DNA of 64,000 nucleotides, from positions 12,358,229 through 12,422,228 of the forward strand of contig CM060104.1 in assembly GCA_030522415.1 (NCBI GenBank), written 5' to 3'. Shown piece by piece: positions 22,638-32,302 of this stretch. The translations under genes were made by a program, and so were the position numbers. The notes beneath the pieces were generated by a model, which saw only the letters and a list, made by a program, of their open reading frames with translations, ran no database searches and was not told where the DNA came from. The DNA is from Channallabes apus. Lineage: Eukaryota; Chordata; Actinopteri; Siluriformes; Clariidae. The stretch's first letter is position 1. Every line of letters starts with the position of its first letter.

Positions 22638-22990
22638 TACAGTGGCTTGCAAAAGTATTCGCCCCCCGTGAACTTTTCCACATTTTGTCACATTACAGCC
22701 ACAAACATGAATCAATTTTATTGGAATTCCACGTGAAAGACCAATACAAAGTGGTGTACACACGAGAAGTGGAACGAAAATCATACATGATTTCAAACAT
22801 TTTTTTTTTTACAAATAAATAACTGAAAAGTGAGGTGTGTGTAATTATTCAGCCCCCTTTGGTCTGAGTGCAGTCAGTTGGCCATAGACATTGCCTGATG
22901 AGTGCTAATGACTAGAGAGCACCTGTGTGTAATCTACACTCTCTCCATCGCTGTCTGATATACAGCACAGGTGTTTAGGTTCTGTTACCT
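22638..22990 (+). mobile_element. Tc1-like element, 5' end fragment
   Basis: Starts TACAGTGGCTTGCAAAAGTA (TA at 22638-22639) and continues with ATTTTGTCACATTACAGCCA, the typical start of a fish Tc1-type transposon. The later portion (GAGCACCTGTGTGTAATC) resembles the leader before the transposase. No transposase follows. It lies inside X1. Confidence 0.8.
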
Positions 22991-23430
22991 GACAAAACAG
23001 GATAAACACATGCCATTTAAACAGCAATCATTTTATTTCACTTTTTCTGAGTCTTAGTGTGCAAACCTCGAATCAAATCATTAATGTTCGCCAAGTAAGT
23101 GAATGCATTTTAAAAACTATTTTTCTGAAGTGGATTGTCTATTGGTGTCAAACTAATATACTAATATTGCCATATGGCTAGAATTTTGTTACAATACTTT
23201 CACAATACTGATTTCTGACAAACAGTCACTAGATTAGGAGACTGACAGGGATCATATTTATACTTTTACATTTAGCTGTTTAATCTGCTGGTAGTTTTAC
23301 GTCCGTATTCACAGACTATATCCTGGCCTGCTGTACTGAATGTGAGTCCACTGCATTTGGCGCTGCTTGTGTCTGAACGCGCTGAATGTGTCTGAATGAC
23401 AATGGAATAGGACGTGTGAGTTGCACCGGT

Positions 23431-23458
23431 CACACACACACACACACACACACACACA

Positions 23459-23493
<35 letters not shown>
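23431..23493. repeat. (CA)n and (TA)n microsatellite
   Basis: A (CA)n run at about 23431-23458 is followed directly by (TA)n to about 23493. In X2 the corresponding place (about 62565-62580) has a short (TA)n. Confidence 0.9.
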
Positions 23494-23499
<6 letters not shown>

Positions 23500-24751
23500 T
23501 TCTTAAAACATCGTGTTCACCCATGCACTGAAAAAAAGAACTTGTAAGATATACTTGATAAAATCCTCATAACAATTTGGACACAGATTTTAAGTAAATT
23601 TTATTGCTCCAATATTAAGGCTGAATCCCAACCCTTCCCCCTACTCTTCCATTTGGCGCGTTCACGTGCAGGGGTAGAGGTGTCTCATTTCTGATACTGT
23701 ACACAGCGCGGGCACAGCGACTCCAAACACGCATGCGCAGTTTAATGTGCACACATTTTCGGCTTCAGTAGACACACAATACTTCAGACTGAAACAGAAA
23801 AAAAACAATGATCAGTTCTTATTCAGGACGTCCCATACTATATACACACCACATATGAAACTATTTTACTGCAGCATTTTTCAGATATGGGGCATTCTCT
23901 CTGTGTTGTTCATGAAACTACCGTAATCGCTGTAATATGCGCGCGCACTAAAATCAATCGCGGCTGGCTTGACCGTGTTTTTCTGAACCGCGGCTGGCTT
24001 TACCGCAGTAAATTAGAGCTGCTGTCAATACTGTATGAACATATGTACAGGTTCTTTACTCGTAACTCATTAATAAAGTTCGGCTTCAGAAAAAAAAACG
24101 TTTATTGCTAGTGCTCTTTTACTATTTAATGCTTTAACACACATGACTCAGTTTGTTCAGAAATGGCATCTAACTGGCGAGGCTTTGTCTGAAGACGCCG
24201 TTTTCACTCGGGTTGGGGGTAAGAAACACACATCTCGGTGTATTAATCCGCGCGCTCGGTTCGTTATTATTTTATTTATTTATTTATTTACCACAGGACC
24301 CATGGGGGCTCCGTAGGTTCAGGTTTTTACACGAAAACGGTGTTTTGTGAATCTCCACACTATTAAAAACTGAAATTGCTAATTGTACGTCCTGAGATCC
24401 TGAGATTAAGATGAACATTAATTGGGAGTCATGAAAGCGAGAATCACATCCAAAAAAGAAAGCTAAACTTACCTCGAACACGACAAACTCCAGCTGCAGC
24501 CACACCGTGTTGTAACCTCCGTGATGATTCCCAACCGACTGATACACAGCGACTCCAAACACGCATGCGCAGTTTAATTTGCACACATTTTCGGCTTCAG
24601 TAGACACACAATACTTCAGACTGAAACACGACTGCCCCCTACAGGTAATGAAGGGCATGTTCACAGCTTCCCGCACGCAGCCGCGCAAAGCCGCGGCAAG
24701 TCACGGGATCCCTTTTCTCGAAACGCAGGTTTTTAATGGCGACATCTGTAA

Positions 24752-25010
24752 ACTCCGAGACTGTCTTTGAGTCTTGAGCATTAATTGGAAGGCTATTCCA
24801 TAACTTTTTGTATGTGTAAGGAAAAGCTCTGCCCTCATCCGTACGTTCATTATAGAAGGTAACAACAAGCAGCCTGCACCTGTTGATGCAAGAAGGCATA
24901 GCATATCATAAAATATTAGCAGTTAACTCGGGTACAGTGGCACAAGCCCATTAAGTGCTTTGTATTGTAGCTCATTAATAGCATTTAAAAACCAATGCAA
25001 ATTCACTGGG
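24752..25010 (-). pseudogene. Old L2-like ORF2 C-terminal remnant
   Basis: Minus-strand reading shows LQYKALNGLVPLYPS, LLASTGAGCLLLPS, AFPYTYKKLWNSLPI, which correspond to the L2 C-terminal region (YKALNGLAPQYL ... APKLWNSLPN). It is more diverged than the other L2 copies and is cut by X1 at 24752. The frame runs on for about 20 codons into X1. Confidence 0.75.
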
Positions 25011-25245
25011 GGCTACTGCTTATATCTCCCAGTTCTGGTAAGGACTTTGGCTGCCATTCTATTCTAACTGGAGCTTATTTATGCACCTAGTGGGACATTC
25101 AGACCATGAGGCATTACAGTGTCCAACTTACAGTAGAAGTCATTCTTGTATATTTCATAGCCTAGTATGAGTTGTGTTAACTATGTATCAATGCACTGTT
25201 CTGGACCAAAGGTTAAAGCAGACAGAGAAACTGCTTTTTGTGTGC

Positions 25246-25299
<54 letters not shown>

Positions 25300-26334
25300 G
25301 GTGGATGAGAGAGATAAAGACTCACAGTTTTTTCTGGATATGATGTTCTTCTCTATACTTTCTGGAGTTGAAAAATCGTTTTTGTGCTTTTTGTTTGCCA
25401 AGACAGTGGCTGACAACAGTCAGGTTAATAAAGAAAATGTTGTTATACTCCTGGGGTGTTTTCTGATAGTCGTAAGCATTACAATAGCAATGCTCTCAGT
25501 TTTGCATTTAAGCTCCTGAATTATTCCCACATTTTAATTAATCAAATTTTTGCCCTATTTTAAAGATAATATTCAGGGGAGCAAGTGCACCCATTGCATT
25601 TTCATGACCTTGATTATATTATTCTACTTTTTATTTTTTTGCATTAGCCAACATTGCATGCATAATATAATATATTATATAAATCTAAAAAAATCTTCTC
25701 CAGGGCTCTGTACATTTGCTTTTGTTGTCCATAAAAATAGAACTAGTCATGTAACTGGATTTACAGCTTGTAATGCTTTATTTAACAGTCCTATAAGTTC
25801 TAGCTGTCAACAGGGTAAGTGCACAAACTCCAAAGTAGTGAGAGCTTGATATATTGAGCTGTTTGTGCTTGTTTCAGATACAATTTGGCTGAATTTATGT
25901 AGGAAACTGGAACACAAACCTAAACATCCAGTGGCTATGGCAGTTGCTTCTCTCACACATTTATTTTTGTGAGGAAAATATCATTTGAAATGGAAACATC
26001 AGAGCAAATATGGGTGGATAAAAAGTGCAACTGAGTAAATATGCTGCTCAATATCTACTAAAGAGAGATTATTTTGTCTAACTTATAAAAGCAAGTGTAA
26101 ATGACTGCTCTCAGGTGTGAGTTCATAACTGAAGTGGGATATTGTATAGCAATCAATGTATGTTGATTTGTTGTTTTTTTAATTTATCTGAAATAAGATT
26201 TGCTTTATTTATAAAATAAATGTGCACAAATGCGAGGCCAAAGTACTAATTAGGTAACTATGGGCTTCATTTGTCTATTAGGCTGCTTTTGTCCGCTAAT
26301 GCTGCATAGAGAGAGCGGCATAGAGAGAGCTGAT
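25011..26334. other. Unrecognised sequence with (GT)n
   Basis: (GT)n at about 25240-25297. Open frames either side of it are not convincing. A scrap of the SINE at 26613 (AGAGAGAGCTGATTGGCCGA) occurs near 26323. Otherwise I see nothing. Confidence 0.5.
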
Positions 26335-26595
26335 TGGCCGAGATCTCTCAGGGGGGATGAATAAGTCTTAGTTTGCGAGTACCAAGTATCATGTATGACA
26401 TATGCGCTTCCTGTTTTGACGCCAAGCATCATGTGATCACAACTGAGACAACGGTTTTTATCTCTCTTGTGCTGTGGAATTGTGGGTAATCATCTCCCCT
26501 ACTGGGTCTTAGTGCGCATCTCTCACTGGTATAATCAAACATACATGCACATGTGTACTGTTTACTATAACACTGTGAATACTATGCAAATTGAG
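26335..26595 (+). mobile_element. Pogo/Tigger-like repeat fragment
   Basis: Shares GCGAGTACCAAGTATCATGT, GACGCCAAGCATCATGTGAT and GGAATTGTGGGTAATCATCT with the copies at 38494-38798 and 36921-37240. The TIR-like start (CCTCGGATTGCGAGTAAC) present in those copies is missing. Non-coding. Confidence 0.65.
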
Positions 26596-26612
26596 CATTT
26601 AAGGACATATCA

Positions 26613-27015
26613 AACATCTGTGTGGCTCAGTGGTAAAAGCGCTCGCCATAGAGAGAGCTGATTGGCCGAGCTCTCTCAGGGGGGAGGGATGAGAGGTACT
26701 TGCGCTCCCACATTGATCACGGCTCTACAGCTAATCAGGGGCGTCTGTGAGCTCGCGCATGCGGAAGGAGCAGCTAGCGCTTTCCTCCGAGTGCATTATT
26801 CGGCCCCTAATGGTGTGTGAGCAAGCGGTTCGAAAAGATGCAGTCGGCTTACATCACGTGGTTCGGAGGAAACACATTATAATCTTCGCCCTCCCGACTG
26901 AATGGTAGTGGTAGCCTTAATGTGGGAGCCCCCCCTAGCGACGGGGAGGAATTGGCCACGACTAAATTGGGGAGAAAATTGGAACCCCCCCCCCCCGCTC
27001 CAAAAAAAAAAAAAA
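26613..27015 (+). mobile_element. tRNA-derived SINE with 9-bp TSD
   Basis: Flanked by direct repeats GACATATCA at 26604-26612 and 27016-27024. The head has an A-box-like TGGCTCAGTGGTAAAAGC and a short hairpin (AGAGAGAGCTG / GAGCTCTCTC). The end is ATTGGGGAGAAAATTGG, a poly-C run and a terminal poly-A of 14. The TSD and poly-A support retroposition by target-primed reverse transcription. Confidence 0.85.
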
Positions 27016-27132
27016 GACATATCAGCATGATACATGATTAGGGTATCTAAAATACTCCTATAAACTGATTTCAAGAGCAAAAAATACACTGCTGGGAATA
27101 AAACCACTCTGTTTAGCTCAGTATTTAAGTAT

Positions 27133-27136
<4 letters not shown>

Positions 27137-27170
<34 letters not shown>
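27137..27170. repeat. (AAT)n microsatellite
   Basis: Eleven or so AAT units just outside the left end of element B. Confidence 0.9.
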
Positions 27171-27172
<2 letters not shown>

Positions 27173-27399
27173 AATGCTTACTCTAAGATAATACAAGACT
27201 GACTCTAAGAAGTCACAACAGGACACATACAGTGGGAGCCACGCCAAATAGCCGCGACCGTGCAAACGACATGCAAACGTCGTGTGACTGCCGTATCCAC
27301 GCGTTAATCCCCCCCCTCCCTTTTCTGCCAGAAAGGCGTGTCAAGATTTCACAGTAAACACGCCCATTCAAGCTCTATTTATTCATTTACCTGGTGCCA

Positions 27400-27546
27400 C
27401 CACTAGATGGCGCTTCGTTCTCAAGAACACGTTAAAACAAGCCAGCTGCGCTGAGTTGCAATCACGTGATTTTAACAACCCACCCCCGCCGAACTGACGC
27501 TACCCAACTACAGAGGTGAAGATGGCGGCTTAACGGACTATTCGTG
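27400..27546 (+). promoter_or_regulatory. Element B promoter/exon 1 with CTCF-like and YY1-like motifs
   Basis: CCACTAGATGGCGC at 27400-27413 fits the CTCF core exactly. GAAGATGGCGGC follows near 27519, and exon 1 ends at 27546 before GTAAGTGATG. The short upstream frame ATG GCG GCT TAA is the same as in A. The conservation of the donor in both copies supports a real splice site in the ancestor. Confidence 0.55.
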
Positions 27547-28494
27547 GTAAGTGATGTTTTATTTTATAAAATGTGTTTGGGGTAGTTTACAGTTTTTTTC
27601 CCAGTTTATTTTTTATTGGCCGTTTTAAATACCACTGGCAGCACCAGCAGCGGTCAGATGTGACTTTAGAGAGCTTAATGGTCTGTTTACCAAGTCTGGA
27701 TTTAATATTACAGCTTACTGTCAGTGTCACAAACTCACAATATCACTCCACTTTAACTCAAAAACATGCTAAAGCTTCGAAAAATACTATTAATGTCCCT
27801 ATTACAAGAGCTGCACTACCCGATGAAGAGTGTTTGTGCTCTCTGTAAATACTGAGGGAATCTCACCGCGTGTTGTCTGGAAAAATTCAGCATTTATTTG
27901 TTCTTTGGTTAAGAGTTAATCTGCAGGTTATTTCTGTGACTGGAATATAATGTGATGCACTTCATGAGGGACACAGACTGAGGATAGCTGTACAGGAGCT
28001 ATTAACGCTCATAACTGGGTTTATATTTTATCCACTTTGGCCGTGACTTTCCGCGGTAGCGCGAGCGCTTAGTTAACGAGCTGGATAAAAACACTGAAGT
28101 GTTTATTAGTTAAGGAGGAGGAGGGGGGAGGTGTGTGTGTGGGGGGGAGGGGTATGAGGGGCTTCAGTAAGTTATAGTTTGGCTTCAGGGATGAACTAAT
28201 GCTCATATACGTGTGTTATATCGCTTAACTTATTTGTATGAAAAGCGCATTAAGGAAATTCTCGGTTAATTTAATGCAGACGATAATACAGACAGTCAGT
28301 GGTTAACACTAACAAAGTTCACTGGTTAACATTAGCACAGGCAGTTTATTTACATTCCAGAATTCCCAAAACAGTATTTTACACACTCTGCGGTAAATAG
28401 ATTTATTAATATATTTTATTTTTATTAGAACTATATGTTCTGTAAAGTTTATTTATCTCTGTCTTCACTAAATTCTACTGTTGTCTTTAAGCAG

Positions 28495-28593
28495 AGCCCC
28501 GCTGTGGAGGATTGGGGGGTCAGACGGCTGACGGTTGGGCTTTTGGAGCTACAGGACTGTAGGAGCCTGAACAAGCTGTTGAGGGAGCTGTAG
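28495..28593 (+). CDS. Element B exon 2: conserved 32-codon spliced-looking frame
   Basis: The acceptor TTGTCTTTAAGCAG ends at 28494. The frame reads SPAVEDWGVRRLTVGLLELQ, then DCRSLNKLLREL, then TAG at 28591-28593. It has the same length as exon 2 of A, and the differences are point substitutions without frame disruption. The sequence after the stop contains the CRE palindrome TGACGTCA (28600-28607). No in-frame ATG is available through exon 1, so coding status is uncertain. Confidence 0.45.
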   Translation, partial: SPAVEDWGVRRLTVGLLELQDCRSLNKLLREL

Positions 28594-30949
28594 GAGGGAT
28601 GACGTCACAGTCCGACAGCTTTAGAATGATGTTTGGTCAGGTCTACTGTATATTCTGAACATAGAACTGCAAAATGTCTGATACAGTACTTTGGGGGAAA
28701 CACAGACTTAAACTGTTCCATCTTTAATAGTTTTGATATTTGAAAAATTTATATTTTAATATAAAAGAACAATAGATAGAGACTTATAAGCAGCTGGTGT
28801 ATCCGGGTAGTTTAATGACCTTTAAGCAAAAAGACAACATGTATTCACCTGTTTTATATAAATTACTGTTTTAACTTTGACTAGTTTTGGAAGAATATAT
28901 TGAATTGTTAAAGTCATGTTTGCATGTTTTAATTTTGGAGGATTGTTTGGGTATTTAAAAAACATTTAGTTGAACCAACAACTTCAATGGGCAAAAAATG
29001 GGACACAACTTTGTTTTAAATAGTCAAAGAGTTGGGCTGAAAATCATAATAATAATAATTATTATTGGTCATAGAAACAAATGAAAACAGTTAAACACTT
29101 GATCATATGTATTTGTGTTTGTGATTATGTGACCCATAATAATTTTTTCTCAGTATAAATAAATGTTTTGGGTTTTAAGAACTCCAAAAGAGCAAAGACA
29201 AACTTAGGAGTGGAAGGTGAGAAACCTCAATGGAGAATACTGAGTATGACATGTTGTTAATTGCTCTGTGTGTGTTTTTTCGGCGGGGGGATGGGTGTGC
29301 GTGTTAAAGCCAACGGAGAAATGCAGGAGCGCGCGCGCGCGCGCACACACACACACACACGCCTCTCCATTCATCCATCATTGATTAAACCTATGAACAC
29401 GGCTGTTCAGCAGTTCTAAACACAAGCGCAGGGTCTGTTTTTGTCCTTAACTAAATACTTCAATACATTAATAATGAATTTATTTTGCTGAATAAGGTAA
29501 TAAGCGATATTTAAACCAAACCAGTAAGTTACTGTAAGTAAGTGTTCCATACATTAAAGTACTGTGCATAACCAAGTGCCCTAGCAAACACAGTTATAGT
29601 TTACACGACAAACAAACAGTGTGTGCGCTGGGGGGATTGGAAGGTGACTGAGAATACTCATTTACAAGACAAAAGACGGTCAGAGAAATTTGAAGGGGGG
29701 CATCATGTTCGAGCACTGTTTTTTCCCTGGGCTTATAGTAACAGTATTGTCCTTGCTGAATTGTGTTGATGCACGCAAACCCCCTGAACACAATAAGGTG
29801 GCAATCCCTCAGGGGGGAAACTAAAAAATTTAAATTTAATAAATAAAATAAAATATCCGTAATCCAGATTTTATCAATCAATGACAACATTTATCTAAGC
29901 TGGATGGTCAAATTCTCAAAAACGTTTAACCTAAAGTAAGACTTAATACACTATAACTAAAATATTTACAAAACTGAAAGGTTGTCTTATGAATAATAAA
30001 AAGTACAAACGAAATTAAAACAGATGGACTATTGAACAAATCATATGTTTTATGTTTTCTGATTATAAATGAGAGATGGGTTGATTTTAGAAAGGCTAAA
30101 TGAAATAGCTAGTTTTGGTCATGTCAGTCCAGTAACTATACTATGTAAAAGTAATTATAATATTAATTAATTAAGGGCAGGACCTAATCTTTTATATTGA
30201 ATATATATATATAAAACATATTATGATTTGTTAAATAGCCCATCTGTTTTAATTTAGTTTGTGTATAATAATTTACACCATGATAACATTAGTATTTATG
30301 TTTTTTTGTATATATTTTTAAATGTTCAAATGAATGTTTCAGAGTATATAATTTGTCATGTCATCTGTGATTGAGACCCATGAGTTAAATTTAAATAATT
30401 TTATAGTTAGTAAGCCAGGTTTTAGTAACCTTGGACAAATCACCATGTAAGCCCTCTCTTGCGCACGCGCTCTCACGCTATCTCTCGCATTCACACACAC
30501 ACACTGTACACACACAGACACACATAAATCACACATGAAATCGCGTAAAACCAAATGAAACTAGGGTAAAAAATATAAGCAGTAAAAATACAGTAGTATC
30601 CTGTAGGCGATTCCTGTACTCTGATAACAGGCGCTCTAACACTCTAGAACTGTTTAGTTCTTTTAGTATATTGTTTTCAAGTGTGAATGTTTATGGGGAT
30701 TAAATCTGTCTGCTGCTGCATCTATTCACAGTTGTGATAAGTGATTTATACCCCATCAGATCTTTGATGTGGGACGTTATGCTGGTTAAATGACTAAAGA
30801 AATACTGATCCGTATGGACAGATATTTGTTCCAGATATTATGCGCCATTAATCAATTTGTTATGCCAATTTGACTATCAGCGAAAACATCAAAAATATAA
30901 CGAAAACAAACCCAAGCAGAAGTTAAATTTTAAGCTTTACTTTCAAATT

Positions 30950-31089
30950 CAAAATTTATTTGTCACATACACAGTACGATATGCAGTAAAATGCTTTGGG
31001 TGCTTTAGGAGAGGCTCGAACTCGACATTCCTTCACCTGGACTGCTTTATAAGTACCACACGCTAACCGATTGCGCCACTGGAGCCACA
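30950..31089 (-). repeat. tRNA-Ile(UAU)-derived SINE in element B
   Basis: Same insertion as at 11469-11614. The head on the minus strand is GGCTCCAGTGGCGCAATCGG, closer to a real tRNA-Ile than the copy in A. The L2 inserted about 20 bp from its 5' end. Confidence 0.8.
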
Positions 31090-31411
31090 CGGAAGTTGCT
31101 CTTGTCAGAGACCCTTGTACGAGGACGCTGAGACGCTGCTTTTTTCCGAGCTCCGCCATACTGACCAACTTTTAAACTTTTTCGTCCCCTTACGAAGAGT
31201 GTACATAAAACGGATAAGTATCTTATAATATATTTACTCGAAACGCGTGTTATATCGTTAAGTTTTAATTGTTTTGCAGCACACCGCTTTTAGCCGGCAT
31301 TAGCATCGCTAATTAGCATTAGCATCGCTAGCCCGTTAGCCCGGCTATTACGTTTGTTTGTAAAGTTTGTTTTCGCTTCCTCACACCGATTATTTTCCGT
31401 GTTTAGACACC

Positions 31412-32302
31412 ATGTCGGTTGTGATTCTGCCTCTGAGTGCAGGTGAGGAGACATTGGAGCTGCACTCGGTGGATTTGGAGGTGGAGGCCGTGGAGAAGCT
31501 GATCCGTGAACTACAGGTGAAGCTGGTCCGGCTACAGCAGCGGAAAGCCACGCTGGAATCGACGCGGACCGACGCTCACCTGTCCCAGGTAAATTCTCGG
31601 CGTGACACAATCTCTCCGACAACCTCAACCCCGCGTGTTTCTCTGCCCAGGTCCAACACACCAAGTACGCAGCCCGCCCAGTTTTCCTTCACCCCGGCAC
31701 CGGGATACCACGGACTCTGGATACAGCAGCAGCGGAAGAAGCACGCCAAGCCCCGGGCGAGGACCTCTCCCCCTCCGCCACCACCCGTCTTCGACATCTC
31801 GACCCAAAACCGCTTCGCTCCTCTCCGCGAGACGGCACACGACGTCCTGGCTACCATGGCTAAAGGTAAGGTGCACACACGCTGCTTACCTGGTGAACGT
31901 GTTCTTGATGTTGCTGCACAGGTGCCTGCTGCCCTGAGGAAGAACATTGGAGCTGTGGTCCTTCATGCCGGCACGAACGACACCAGGCTGAGGCAGACGG
32001 AGATCCTAAAGAAGGACTTCAGGAGCCTGGTCAAGAGGGTCCGCAGCACATCACCCACGACAAGGATCATCGTATCTGGACCGCTTCCCACATTTCAGCG
32101 AGGAATCGAGAAGTTCAGTAGATTATTTGCCTTTAATGAATGGTTACAATCTTGGTGTCAACAACAGAAATTATGCTTTGTTGATAACTGGAATGTTTTC
32201 TGGGAGCGTCCTAGGCTCTATCACACCGATGGCCTACACCCTAGCAGAGCTGGAGCAGCGGTCCTCTCTGACAACATCTCCAGAACACTACGAACCATCT
32301 GA
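31412..32302 (+). CDS. L2 ORF1 protein: coiled coil plus damaged SGNH esterase domain
   Basis: ORF1 of CR1/L2-type elements usually has an N-terminal coiled coil and a lipase/esterase-like domain. The ATG at 31412 (MSVVILPLSAGEETLELHSV) is chosen because the other 5' L2 copy at 47867 begins with the same Met; the frame is also open upstream. A leucine/glutamine-rich coiled coil (about residues 20-50) is followed by a proline-rich stretch. The esterase part has LHAGTNDTRL and the His block DGLHPSRAGA near the end. The expected Gly-Asp-Ser nucleophile block before KVHTRCLPGERVLDV is not present, so the esterase is probably inactive. The stop TGA is at 32300-32302, and ORF2 continues in the same frame. 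Confidence 0.88.
   Translation: MSVVILPLSAGEETLELHSVDLEVEAVEKLIRELQVKLVRLQQRKATLESTRTDAHLSQVNSRRDTISPTTSTPRVSLPRSNTPSTQPAQFSFTPAPGYHGLWIQQQRKKHAKPRARTSPPPPPPVFDISTQNRFAPLRETAHDVLATMAKGKVHTRCLPGERVLDVAAQVPAALRKNIGAVVLHAGTNDTRLRQTEILKKDFRSLVKRVRSTSPTTRIIVSGPLPTFQRGIEKFSRLFAFNEWLQSWCQQQKLCFVDNWNVFWERPRLYHTDGLHPSRAGAAVLSDNISRTLRTI

Larger units (their letters stand above)
21900..24751 (-). repeat. Dispersed repeat X, copy X1
   Basis: The minus strand matches copy X2 (54583-54960 plus 60868 to about 63080) in order: the TTACAGATGTCGCC end at 24751, a CTCF-like CTGCCCCCTACAGG at 24632-24645, NRF1-like CGCATGCGC at about 24562, the (TTTA)n at about 24270, 24240-24000, 23620-23500, and 22070-21900. 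Part of the sequence near 24550-24625 is repeated at 23715-23790. An exon-like segment ends GTGTTCGAG/GTAAGTTTAG near 24470. No complete ORF is shared in one frame by both copies. The class is unknown: no TIR or LTR was found. Confidence 0.65.

Noticed and set aside
24284..24688. 134-codon minus-strand frame in X1 as a gene.
   Set aside because: X2 keeps parts of the sequence but in different frames with stops, so no selected protein is evident.
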